Shown in pieces: positions 1-5,441 of a DNA stretch of 5,747 bases. Under the pieces are notes generated by a model, which searched no databases, was not told the DNA's origin, and was given only the letters and a program-made list of their open reading frames with translations. The translations under genes and the position numbers were made by a program. Position 1 is the stretch's first letter, and every line of letters begins with the position of its first letter. Source of the stretch: Crenothrix polyspora (lineage in GTDB: Bacteria; Pseudomonadota; Gammaproteobacteria; Methylococcales; Methylomonadaceae); the NCBI GenBank assembly GCA_945903675.1, contig CAMDOP010000214.1, forward strand, positions 1 through 5,747, in the 5' to 3' direction.

Positions 1-38
1 CTCGGCTTACCTGAATATGTGCGGAGTTAGTCGCCAGC
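1..38 (+). other. Left edge: possible tail of an upstream gene and plsX leader
   Basis: One reading frame from base 1 runs nine codons (LGLPEYVRS) to a TAG at 28-30, so these bases may be the last codons of an upstream gene, but nine residues are too few to identify it. In many Gammaproteobacteria rpmF (ribosomal protein L32) precedes plsX. The residues seen here do not resemble the usual basic L32 C-terminus, so I do not call rpmF. GGAG at 23-26 is the only Shine-Dalgarno-like run before plsX and ends 12 bases before its GTG, which is longer than ideal. Confidence 0.25.
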
Positions 39-1067
39 GTGAGCTTAACAATTTCAATAGATGCAATGGGCGGTGATTTTGGCCCTCAAGTCACTATTCA
101 TGCATCATTGGATTGTTTAAAAAGCAATCCAGACTTAAATCTAATTTTAGTAGGTGATGAAGTAATTATTAAACAATTATTGCTTCAACAACCCAAGCGC
201 CATCAAGATCGATTGAGCATCCATCACGCCTCTCAGTGCGTTACTATGGATGAATCTCCCTCTAAAGCCTTAAGAAATAAAAAAGACTCTTCAATGCGCG
301 TTGCCATCAATCTTGTTCGCGATGGCCATGCTGACGCTTGCGTAAGCGCTGGCAATACCGGCGCCTTAATGGCAACGGCTAGGTTTGTTTTAAAAATGAT
401 GCCTGGCATTGATAGACCCGCCATAATTTCCACATTACCTTCCACCCTCGGACATACCCATGTGCTTGATTTAGGGGCTAATGTAGACTGCACAGCAGAG
501 CATTTGTTTCAATTCGCTATTATGGGCAATGACCTCGTTAAAGCTGTTGAAGGCTTGGAAAATCCAAAAGTGGGTTTATTAAATATCGGCGAAGAAGACA
601 TGAAGGGTAATGAGCAAGTCAAATCTGCTGCTAAATTACTGGAATCTTCGGCGTTAAATTACATAGGCTACGTAGAAGGCAATTCCTTAAATGCTGGAAC
701 CATTAAAGTAGACCTTATTGTTACTGATGGCTTTGTTGGTAATGTCGCACTTAAGTCTATTGAGGGTGCTGCAAAAATGATAGGCGTTACATTAAAAGAA
801 GCCTTTAGTAAGAACCTATTAACTAAAATGATCGCTTTGATTGCCTATCCCGTACTTAAATCCTTTAAAAAGCGCATTGATCCACGACTATATAATGGTG
901 CCAGCTTTTTAGGTCTTAAAGGACTCGTTATTAAAAGCCATGGTGGCGCAGACAGACTCGCCTTTAGAACGGCCATTCAACTTGCTGAAGTTGAAGTCAA
1001 GAAAGATGTTATTAAAAAAATTAGCGAGCAAGTAGAAAAAGTTCTAGCACTAAGAGAGACCGCATGA
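39..1067 (+). CDS. plsX: Phosphate acyltransferase PlsX (acyl-ACP:phosphate acyltransferase)
   Basis: PlsX makes acyl-phosphate from acyl-ACP and inorganic phosphate. PlsY then uses acyl-phosphate to acylate glycerol-3-phosphate, so the enzyme links the fatty-acid cycle to phospholipid synthesis. It is a peripheral membrane/cytosolic protein. The 342 residues match the family length. Family motifs appear in order: IDAMGGD (7-13), SAGNTGA (103-109), LDLGANVD (143-150), LLNIGEEDMKGNE (180-192), DGFVGNV (230-236), NGASFLGLKG (286-295) and SHGGAD (300-305). The GTG start is preferred because the next in-frame ATG (codon 10) would remove most of the essential IDAMGGD motif. The C-terminal 25 residues are lysine/glutamate-rich and probably helical. 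The stop overlaps the fabH start (ATGA), which suggests translational coupling. Identification is secure; the start is slightly less so because its ribosome binding site is spaced widely. Confidence 0.97.
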   Translation: MSLTISIDAMGGDFGPQVTIHASLDCLKSNPDLNLILVGDEVIIKQLLLQQPKRHQDRLSIHHASQCVTMDESPSKALRNKKDSSMRVAINLVRDGHADACVSAGNTGALMATARFVLKMMPGIDRPAIISTLPSTLGHTHVLDLGANVDCTAEHLFQFAIMGNDLVKAVEGLENPKVGLLNIGEEDMKGNEQVKSAAKLLESSALNYIGYVEGNSLNAGTIKVDLIVTDGFVGNVALKSIEGAAKMIGVTLKEAFSKNLLTKMIALIAYPVLKSFKKRIDPRLYNGASFLGLKGLVIKSHGGADRLAFRTAIQLAEVEVKKDVIKKISEQVEKVLALRETA

Positions 1068-2032
1068 CCTATTTTTCAAAAGTAATAGGCACCGGTGCCT
1101 ACTTACCTCCAAACATTCGCACCAACGAACACATATCTGAAACTGTTGATACTTCGGATAACTGGATTTACGAACGCACCGGCATTAAGAGCCGTCGAAT
1201 TGCAGGCCCGAACGAATCAGCCGCAAGCATGGCTGAAATCGCAGCCAGACTAGCACTTGAAGCCGCCAATTGCGATGCTAACAACATTGATTTAATCATT
1301 GTTGCCACAGGCACACCTGATCGAATTTATCCCAGCACCGGCTGCTTATTGCAAAAACGCCTGAACATTAAAAACTGTGTGGCTTTTGATATTCAAGCCG
1401 CCTGCTCTGGCTCTATTTTTGCCATGAGCATTGCCGATCAATATATTAAATCAGGGGCCGCTAAAACCGTATTAGTTGTCGGCACTGAAATCTGTTCACG
1501 CATAGTAGACTGGAACGACAGAGGCACTTGTATATTATTTGGTGATGGCGCCGGCGCAGTATTACTCAGCGCCTCGAATGAAGCCGGTATTTTGTCTACC
1601 CACATTCATTCTGACGGTGAGTTTGAAGACTTACTGTATTGTCCAAACCCGCAAGTTGCCACCGAACTCAATAAAGACGAAGCCGGTGTCATTAACATGC
1701 GTGGCAATGAAGTTTTCAAAGTAGCGGTGAATACTTTAGGCAATATTGTAGATGAAACCTTAGCTGCCAATAACATGGATAAGTCTGATATAGACTGGTT
1801 AGTGCCTCATCAAGCCAACATTCGCATTATCATGGCGACTGCAAAAAAATTAAAAATGCCTATGGACCAAGTTGTGGTTACGCTTGAAAACCAAGGCAAT
1901 ACTTCATCCGCATCAGTACTTATTGCCTTTAACGAGGCAGTTAGAGACGGCCGCATTCAACGCGGACAAATTGTCTTACTAGAAGCTTTTGGCGCAGGTT
2001 TTACCTGGGGCTCTGCATTACTAAAATACTAA
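1064..2032 (+). CDS. fabH: 3-oxoacyl-ACP synthase III (KAS III) FabH
   Basis: FabH condenses acetyl-CoA with malonyl-ACP to acetoacetyl-ACP, the initiating step of type II fatty acid synthesis in the cytosol. The 322 residues have the usual thiolase-fold length. The catalytic triad is intact: Cys114 in QAACSGS, His249 in VPHQANIRI and Asn279 in QGNTSS, equivalent to Cys112, His244 and Asn274 of E. coli. DTSDNWIYERTGI (29-41), the FGDGAGA loop (159-165) and the C-terminal EAFGAGFTWGSALL are also typical. Two residues just after Asn279 are less usual: Ser282 and Leu286 stand where the E. coli protein, as I recall it, has Ala and Pro. The ATG overlaps the plsX stop and has a purine run (AAGAGAGA, 1052-1059) before it. 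The next gene, fabD, supplies its malonyl-ACP substrate. A specialised KAS III-like enzyme is unlikely given this context. Confidence 0.97.
   Translation: MTYFSKVIGTGAYLPPNIRTNEHISETVDTSDNWIYERTGIKSRRIAGPNESAASMAEIAARLALEAANCDANNIDLIIVATGTPDRIYPSTGCLLQKRLNIKNCVAFDIQAACSGSIFAMSIADQYIKSGAAKTVLVVGTEICSRIVDWNDRGTCILFGDGAGAVLLSASNEAGILSTHIHSDGEFEDLLYCPNPQVATELNKDEAGVINMRGNEVFKVAVNTLGNIVDETLAANNMDKSDIDWLVPHQANIRIIMATAKKLKMPMDQVVVTLENQGNTSSASVLIAFNEAVRDGRIQRGQIVLLEAFGAGFTWGSALLKY
1086..1101. repeat. Perfect 16-base palindrome in the 5' end of fabH
   Basis: TAGGCACCGGTGCCTA equals its own reverse complement and starts 22 bases after the first base of the fabH ATG. As RNA it could form a 6-bp stem with a CCGG loop. 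It encodes part of the conserved VIGTGAYLP segment, so the amino acids constrain it and chance is a real explanation. It does not match the FabR or FadR consensus sites as I remember them. Confidence 0.5.
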
Positions 2033-2049
2033 CTCCGACGTATTCAATA

Positions 2050-3000
2050 ATGAATCAAAACACAAATAACCTAGCATTCGTTTTTCCAGGACAGGGCTCA
2101 CAATCAGTAGGCATGCTTTCTGATCTAGCGAACAACTATCCTGAAATACAACAAACCTTTGAGCGCGCATCTGATGCACTCGGGCAAGATCTATGGTCTA
2201 TCGTTGCCCAAGGACCAGAAACTGAACTCAATCAAACACAAATAACTCAACCTGCCATGCTAGCAGCGGGTGTCGCTGTCTGGGAACTTTGGTGCAAACT
2301 AAGCCCTATTCGTCCTGAATGGATGGCTGGCCATAGCTTGGGAGAATATACCGCATTAGTTTGCGCCGGCGTCATAGCCTTTGAAGATGCCATCAAGCTA
2401 GTTTCAATAAGAGGCGAGCTCATGCAAAAAGCAGTGCCTGCTGGAACAGGTGCTATGGCAGCTATATTGGGTCTTGAAGACCACCAAGTCGTCAGCCTAT
2501 GCAGTCATGTTGCAAATAATGAAGTCGTTTCTGCCGTCAACTTTAATGCTCCAGGCCAAGTCGTTATCGCAGGCAATAGCGCTGCTGTTGAACGAGCGAT
2601 GCTGGCGGCAAAAGAAGCGGGGGCAAAGCGTGCCATTTTATTACCTGTAAGCGTACCTTCCCATTGTGCCTTGATGCAATCAGCCGCTGAAGAACTCGAT
2701 AGCCATTTACAAGCCATTGCCTTTAATACTGCAAAGTCGACACTCATTCATAATGTTGACGTCGCTGTACACAGCGCACCCGAAGCTATTCGTAATGCCT
2801 TAAAAGAACAACTCTTTAAACCTGTGCGTTGGGTAGACACTCTTAGTTTCATGCACGATCAAGGCGTCACTCGCTTTGTTGAATGCGGCCCAGGTAAAGT
2901 ACTGCTCGGTTTAAACAAGCGCATCGTTAAAGAAGCAGAACATATGGCTATTTACGACTCAGAATCCTTAAATAAATTATTGGAACACATTAATGACTAA
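2050..3000 (+). CDS. fabD: Malonyl-CoA:ACP transacylase FabD
   Basis: FabD moves malonyl from malonyl-CoA to the phosphopantetheine arm of AcpP, supplying the extender unit for FabH and FabF. The 316 residues match the family. Visible catalytic elements are the Q-loop PGQGSQ (13-18), the nucleophile Ser96 in GHSLGEY, Arg121 in SIRGELM, His205 in VPSHCALM and Gln254 in KEQLFKPVRW. These correspond to Ser92, Arg117, His201 and Gln250 of E. coli. NFNAPGQVVIAG (164-175) and the C-terminal ECGPGKVLLGLNKRI are further signatures. The ATG lies 17 bases after the fabH stop, and no purine-rich Shine-Dalgarno is visible in that gap (bases 2033-2049). Translation may therefore rely on ribosomes finishing fabH (inference). 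The last codons overlap the fabG start by 8 bases. Confidence 0.97.
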   Translation: MNQNTNNLAFVFPGQGSQSVGMLSDLANNYPEIQQTFERASDALGQDLWSIVAQGPETELNQTQITQPAMLAAGVAVWELWCKLSPIRPEWMAGHSLGEYTALVCAGVIAFEDAIKLVSIRGELMQKAVPAGTGAMAAILGLEDHQVVSLCSHVANNEVVSAVNFNAPGQVVIAGNSAAVERAMLAAKEAGAKRAILLPVSVPSHCALMQSAAEELDSHLQAIAFNTAKSTLIHNVDVAVHSAPEAIRNALKEQLFKPVRWVDTLSFMHDQGVTRFVECGPGKVLLGLNKRIVKEAEHMAIYDSESLNKLLEHIND

Positions 3001-3721
3001 GCAAATTGCATTAATAACAGGTGCCAGCCGCGGCATCGGTAGAGCTATCGCCGAAAGATTAGCTGATGACGGTTTTTTTGTCATAGGTACAGCAACCTCT
3101 GACGCTGGCGCTGAGAGTATTTCTGCCTATTTAGGTGAAAATGGTAAAGGCATGATGCTGGATGTTGCAGACTCTGAATCAGTTGCTACTGTTATTAAAA
3201 CTATTAATGATGATTTTGGTGCACCGACTGTATTAGTTAACAATGCCGGTATCACCCGAGATAACTTGCTAATGCGCATGAAAGATGACGAATGGGATGA
3301 TATTATCAATACCAATCTAACATCTGTATTTCGCATGAGTAAAGCCGTATTGCGCGGCATGATGAAAGTCAAAACCGGACGCATAATTAATATTTCGTCT
3401 GTTGTAGGCTCTACAGGTAACGCAGGTCAAGCAAACTATGCTGCAGCAAAAGCAGGTATGATTGGCTTTACCAAATCGATGGCTAAAGAAGTTGGCTCAC
3501 GTAACATAACAGTCAATACCGTAGCACCTGGTTTTATTGACACCGATATGACCCGGGAATTGAATGATGAGGTTAAAACTGCCTTATTATCATCAATCCC
3601 CTTGTCTCGTTTAGGCGAGGCTAAAGAAATTGCCCATGCTGTTGCATTTTTGGCTTCTGCCGGTGCTAGTTACATCACCGGTGAAACCTTACATGTCAAT
3701 GGCGGCATGTTCATGCCTTAA
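2993..3721 (+). CDS. fabG: 3-oxoacyl-ACP reductase FabG
   Basis: FabG is the NADPH-dependent reductase that converts 3-oxoacyl-ACP to (R)-3-hydroxyacyl-ACP in each elongation cycle. It is a cytosolic short-chain dehydrogenase that is usually a tetramer. The 242 residues are within a few of the E. coli protein. It has the Rossmann cofactor motif TGASRGIG (9-16), NNAG (83-86), and the catalytic tetrad Asn108, Ser136, Tyr149 (in QANYAAAK) and Lys153. VAPGFIDTDMT (177-187) and the C-terminal ITGETLHVNGG are diagnostic for FabG within this large family. The start codon lies inside the last codons of fabD, with GGA at 2982-2984 eight bases upstream as a modest ribosome binding site, so it is probably translationally coupled. 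Its position next to acpP separates it from the many SDR paralogues of other function. Confidence 0.97.
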   Translation: MTKQIALITGASRGIGRAIAERLADDGFFVIGTATSDAGAESISAYLGENGKGMMLDVADSESVATVIKTINDDFGAPTVLVNNAGITRDNLLMRMKDDEWDDIINTNLTSVFRMSKAVLRGMMKVKTGRIINISSVVGSTGNAGQANYAAAKAGMIGFTKSMAKEVGSRNITVNTVAPGFIDTDMTRELNDEVKTALLSSIPLSRLGEAKEIAHAVAFLASAGASYITGETLHVNGGMFMP

Positions 3722-3743
3722 TGTTGTGACTTTGTCGCAATAT
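3721..3743. repeat. Dyad at the fabG stop overlapping the acpP -35 box
   Basis: ATGTTGTGAC and GTCGCAATAT flank a TTT loop. Pairing gives 10 pairs, two of them G.U wobbles in RNA. It begins at the last base of the fabG stop codon. No U-tract follows, so it is not a normal intrinsic terminator. In DNA the arms cover the proposed -35 hexamer and the first half of the spacer of the acpP promoter, so it could be an operator or a 3' end-protecting hairpin for the fabG message. Both roles are inference. Confidence 0.4.
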
Positions 3744-3753
3744 AAAGTATAAT
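3724..3753 (+). promoter_or_regulatory. Predicted sigma-70 promoter for acpP
   Basis: A perfect -10 hexamer TATAAT lies at 3748-3753. TTGTGA at 3724-3729 is a 4-of-6 match to the -35 consensus with 18-base spacing. Transcription would begin near 3760, giving a leader of about 105 bases before the acpP ATG. An internal promoter at this position is known for E. coli acpP and fits the need for abundant ACP. The 143-base gap, in a cluster whose upstream genes touch or overlap, supports it. Confidence 0.65.
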
Positions 3754-3812
3754 TCACCGCCGTCTGGAATTACCGGAAACGAGATTTCTAGTTAAATTAA
3801 TAACAATACTTT

Positions 3813-3845
3813 TGTAAGCTTCACACTAAATAATGAACGCTTACA
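3813..3845 (+). promoter_or_regulatory. Stem-loop in the acpP 5' leader
   Basis: TGTAAGC (3813-3819) pairs perfectly with GCTTACA (3839-3845). The stem continues inward as TTC (3820-3822) with GAA (3835-3837) if C3838 is bulged. This gives about 10 bp closed by a 12-base AT-rich loop. The stem ends five bases before the acpP Shine-Dalgarno, which stays unpaired, so it may protect the 5' region or hold the ribosome site open. No ligand-binding riboswitch family is recognisable. Confidence 0.45.
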
Positions 3846-3850
3846 TTGTT

Positions 3851-3856
3851 TGAGGA
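3851..3856 (+). promoter_or_regulatory. Strong Shine-Dalgarno deciding the acpP start
   Basis: TGAGGA lies eight bases before the ATG at 3865. It is the best ribosome binding site in the window. It fixes the start at this ATG rather than at the in-frame TTG at 3850, which overlaps the site itself and would add five residues absent from other ACPs. Confidence 0.85.
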
Positions 3857-3864
3857 AAATAATT

Positions 3865-4095
3865 ATGAGTACAATTGAAGAACGAGTAAAAAAGATTGTT
3901 GCAGAGCAACTAGGCGTTAAAGAAGATATCGCGACCGATGCTTCCTTCGTTGATGACCTGGGCGCAGATTCTCTGGATACAGTTGAACTCGTCATGGCTC
4001 TTGAAGAAGAATTCGAATGTGAAATTCCAGATGATGAAGCTGAAAAAATCACAACTGTTCAAGAAGCCATCAATTACGTAGAAAAAAACGCGTAA
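3865..4095 (+). CDS. acpP: Acyl carrier protein AcpP
   Basis: AcpP carries growing acyl chains as thioesters on a 4'-phosphopantetheine arm and hands them to every enzyme of the cycle. It also serves PlsX, lipid A synthesis and other acceptors. The product is 76 residues, small and strongly acidic. The arm attaches to Ser36 in DLGADSLDTVEL, the hallmark ACP motif, followed by the recognition helix ELVMALEEEFECEIPDDEAEKI. It is one residue shorter than E. coli ACP in the loop between helix 1 and the Ser motif (GVKEDIATDASF) and lacks one more residue at the C-terminus. A Cys at residue 52 (FECEI) is unusual beside the E. coli FDTEI. It has its own predicted promoter and a strong ribosome binding site, and is flanked by stem-loops, consistent with very high expression. 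Confidence 0.98.
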   Translation: MSTIEERVKKIVAEQLGVKEDIATDASFVDDLGADSLDTVELVMALEEEFECEIPDDEAEKITTVQEAINYVEKNA

Positions 4096-4104
4096 ATATC
4101 GGTA

Positions 4105-4133
4105 TTAGTGGATGAACTTCGTTTATCCACTAA
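4105..4133 (+). promoter_or_regulatory. Stem-loop between acpP and fabF (no U-tract)
   Basis: TTAGTGGAT (4105-4113) and ATCCACTAA (4125-4133) are perfect complements. The stem extends inward through G.U, A-U, A-U and C-G, leaving a UUC loop. This makes a 12-13-bp hairpin starting 10 bases after the acpP stop. The bases after it (AATCACTGAGC) contain no U-run, so full intrinsic termination is unlikely. It more likely shields the 3' end of an acpP-only transcript, or attenuates read-through into fabF (inference). Confidence 0.6.
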
Positions 4134-4180
4134 ATCACTGAGCACTTATCCCCTCTTAACTTTTCTTACGGTACATTAAA

Positions 4181-5425
4181 TTGAGCAAACGTCGAGTTGT
4201 AATAACTGGATTAGGCGCAGTCACTTGCTTAGCCAATACAGTCTCAGAAACTTGGGATGGTATTATTAATGGCAAAAGCGGCATCAGCGCTATAGATTCC
4301 TTTGATATTTCTCCCTTTGCCAGCACCTTTGGTGGCGTCATAAGAAACTTTGACGTTAGCCAATATGTTCCTGAAAAAGATGCTAAACGTATGGATGGCT
4401 TCATTCACTATGGTATAGCGGCTGGATCTCAAGCGATTGAAGATTCTGGCATTGTAATCACAGAAGCCAACGCTGAACGTATTGGCGTAGCCATAGGCTC
4501 TGGCATAGGCGGCATTACTGGCATTGAAGAATGCTATGCCACTTATGAAAAAGGCGGTCCTAGACGTATTTCCCCGTTCTTCGTACCTGGCAATATTATT
4601 AATATGATTTCAGGCAACCTTTCCATTAAATATGGATTAAAAGGCCCTAACTTTGCCATTGTTACCGCCTGCACTACAGGTACTCATAATATTGGTGATG
4701 CAGCACGTTTAATTAAATATGGCGATGCTGACGTAATGATCGCTGGTGGAGCAGAACGCTGCACGACCTCACCCACAGCCATGGGTGGCTTTGCTTCTGC
4801 GAAAGCTTTATCACGCAGAAACGATGACCCACAAGCAGCTAGTCGCCCATGGGACAAAGACCGCGATGGTTTTGTGTTAAGTGATGGCGCAGGTGTCGTA
4901 GTCCTTGAAGAGTTAGAACATGCTAAAGCCCGTGGCGCAAAAATTTATGCCGAATTGGTCGGCTATGGCATGAGCGGTGACGCTTATCATATAACCACAC
5001 CCTCTGCCGGCGGAGAAGGCGCAGCACGATGCATGGTTAATGCCTTACGTGATGCAGGTATCAACGTTGATCAAGTTGATTACATTAATGCTCATGGCAC
5101 TTCAACCCCAGCCGGTGATATAGGCGAAACGCAGGCTATGAAAGCTGCGCTTGGGGAACATGCCTACAACGTCGCCATTAGCTCTACAAAATCGATGATA
5201 GGTCATATGTTAGGTGCGGCTGGAGGTATTGAAGCCGTGATTACTGCACTTAGCATCAAGAATCAAATTGCTCCAGCGACTATCAATCTTGACAATCAAG
5301 ATCCTGAATGTGATCTGGATTATGTACCTAATACTGCTAGAAACATGAAAATTGAAATAGCCATGTCTAATTCCTTCGGGTTTGGCGGCACCAACGGCTC
5401 TTTGGTTTTCAAACGTTACGAATAA
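4181..5425 (+). CDS. fabF: 3-oxoacyl-ACP synthase II (KAS II) FabF
   Basis: FabF condenses acyl-ACP with malonyl-ACP to lengthen the chain by two carbons. In E. coli it also performs the temperature-dependent elongation of palmitoleate to cis-vaccenate. The 414 residues are a full-length KAS. The active site is complete: Cys164 in TACTTG, His305 in NAHGTSTPAGD, Lys337 in STKSMIGH and His342. IGSGIGG (105-111), PFFVPGNIINM, SRPWDKDRDGFV and the gating loop NSFGFGGTN (397-405) are also present. The start is TTG: the protein aligns from MSKRRVVITGLG, and an in-frame stop at 4157-4159 precedes it with no ATG between. Only a weak ACGG-like ribosome site is visible upstream. The rare start plus the preceding hairpin suggests output well below acpP. 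FabB is less likely because of the acpP linkage and the MSKRRVVITGLG N-terminus. Confidence 0.97.
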   Translation: MSKRRVVITGLGAVTCLANTVSETWDGIINGKSGISAIDSFDISPFASTFGGVIRNFDVSQYVPEKDAKRMDGFIHYGIAAGSQAIEDSGIVITEANAERIGVAIGSGIGGITGIEECYATYEKGGPRRISPFFVPGNIINMISGNLSIKYGLKGPNFAIVTACTTGTHNIGDAARLIKYGDADVMIAGGAERCTTSPTAMGGFASAKALSRRNDDPQAASRPWDKDRDGFVLSDGAGVVVLEELEHAKARGAKIYAELVGYGMSGDAYHITTPSAGGEGAARCMVNALRDAGINVDQVDYINAHGTSTPAGDIGETQAMKAALGEHAYNVAISSTKSMIGHMLGAAGGIEAVITALSIKNQIAPATINLDNQDPECDLDYVPNTARNMKIEIAMSNSFGFGGTNGSLVFKRYE

Positions 5426-5427
5426 GT

Positions 5428-5433
5428 AAAAGG
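5428..5433 (+). promoter_or_regulatory. Shine-Dalgarno supporting the upstream pabC start
   Basis: AAAAGG ends eight bases before the ATG at 5442. E. coli PabC aligns better from the second in-frame ATG at 5457 (MLING), which has no comparable site close upstream. The spacing therefore favours 5442, giving five extra N-terminal residues. Confidence 0.55.
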
Positions 5434-5441
5434 CGCGCTTC

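Noticed and set aside
158..187. Imperfect hairpin of about 12 pairs in plsX
   Set aside because: The arms are low-complexity AT-rich sequence with a mismatch and a wobble, as expected by chance in this region.
233..493. Open frame on the minus strand inside plsX, and similar ones opposite fabD, fabG and fabF
   Set aside because: All lie fully opposite well-identified genes, show no family motif and have no plausible ribosome binding site that I could see.
1548..1557. GC-rich palindrome GCGCCGGCGC in fabH
   Set aside because: It is explained by the codons for the conserved GDGAGA motif and is short enough to occur by chance.
22..2037. Nine-base inverted match CGGAGTTAG (22-30) with CTAACTCCG (2029-2037)
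   Set aside because: Nine-base matches between distant points are expected many times in a window of this size. One copy falls on a fabH stop codon and has no further similarity around it.
3850..3864. In-frame TTG at 3850 as the acpP start
   Set aside because: It would add MRKII ahead of the universally conserved start MSTIEERVK and would overlap the Shine-Dalgarno that serves the ATG at 3865.
3722..3864. FabR or FadR operator in the acpP promoter region
   Set aside because: No stretch here resembles the E. coli FabR or FadR consensus sites as I remember them.
3792..4052. Open frame on the minus strand across the acpP leader and gene (86 codons)
   Set aside because: It is a serine-rich mirror of the acidic acpP codons, has no recognisable domain, and lies opposite a certain gene.
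4105..4150. Intrinsic terminator after acpP
   Set aside because: The stem is good but no U-run follows it on the plus strand, so I annotate it only as a stem-loop.
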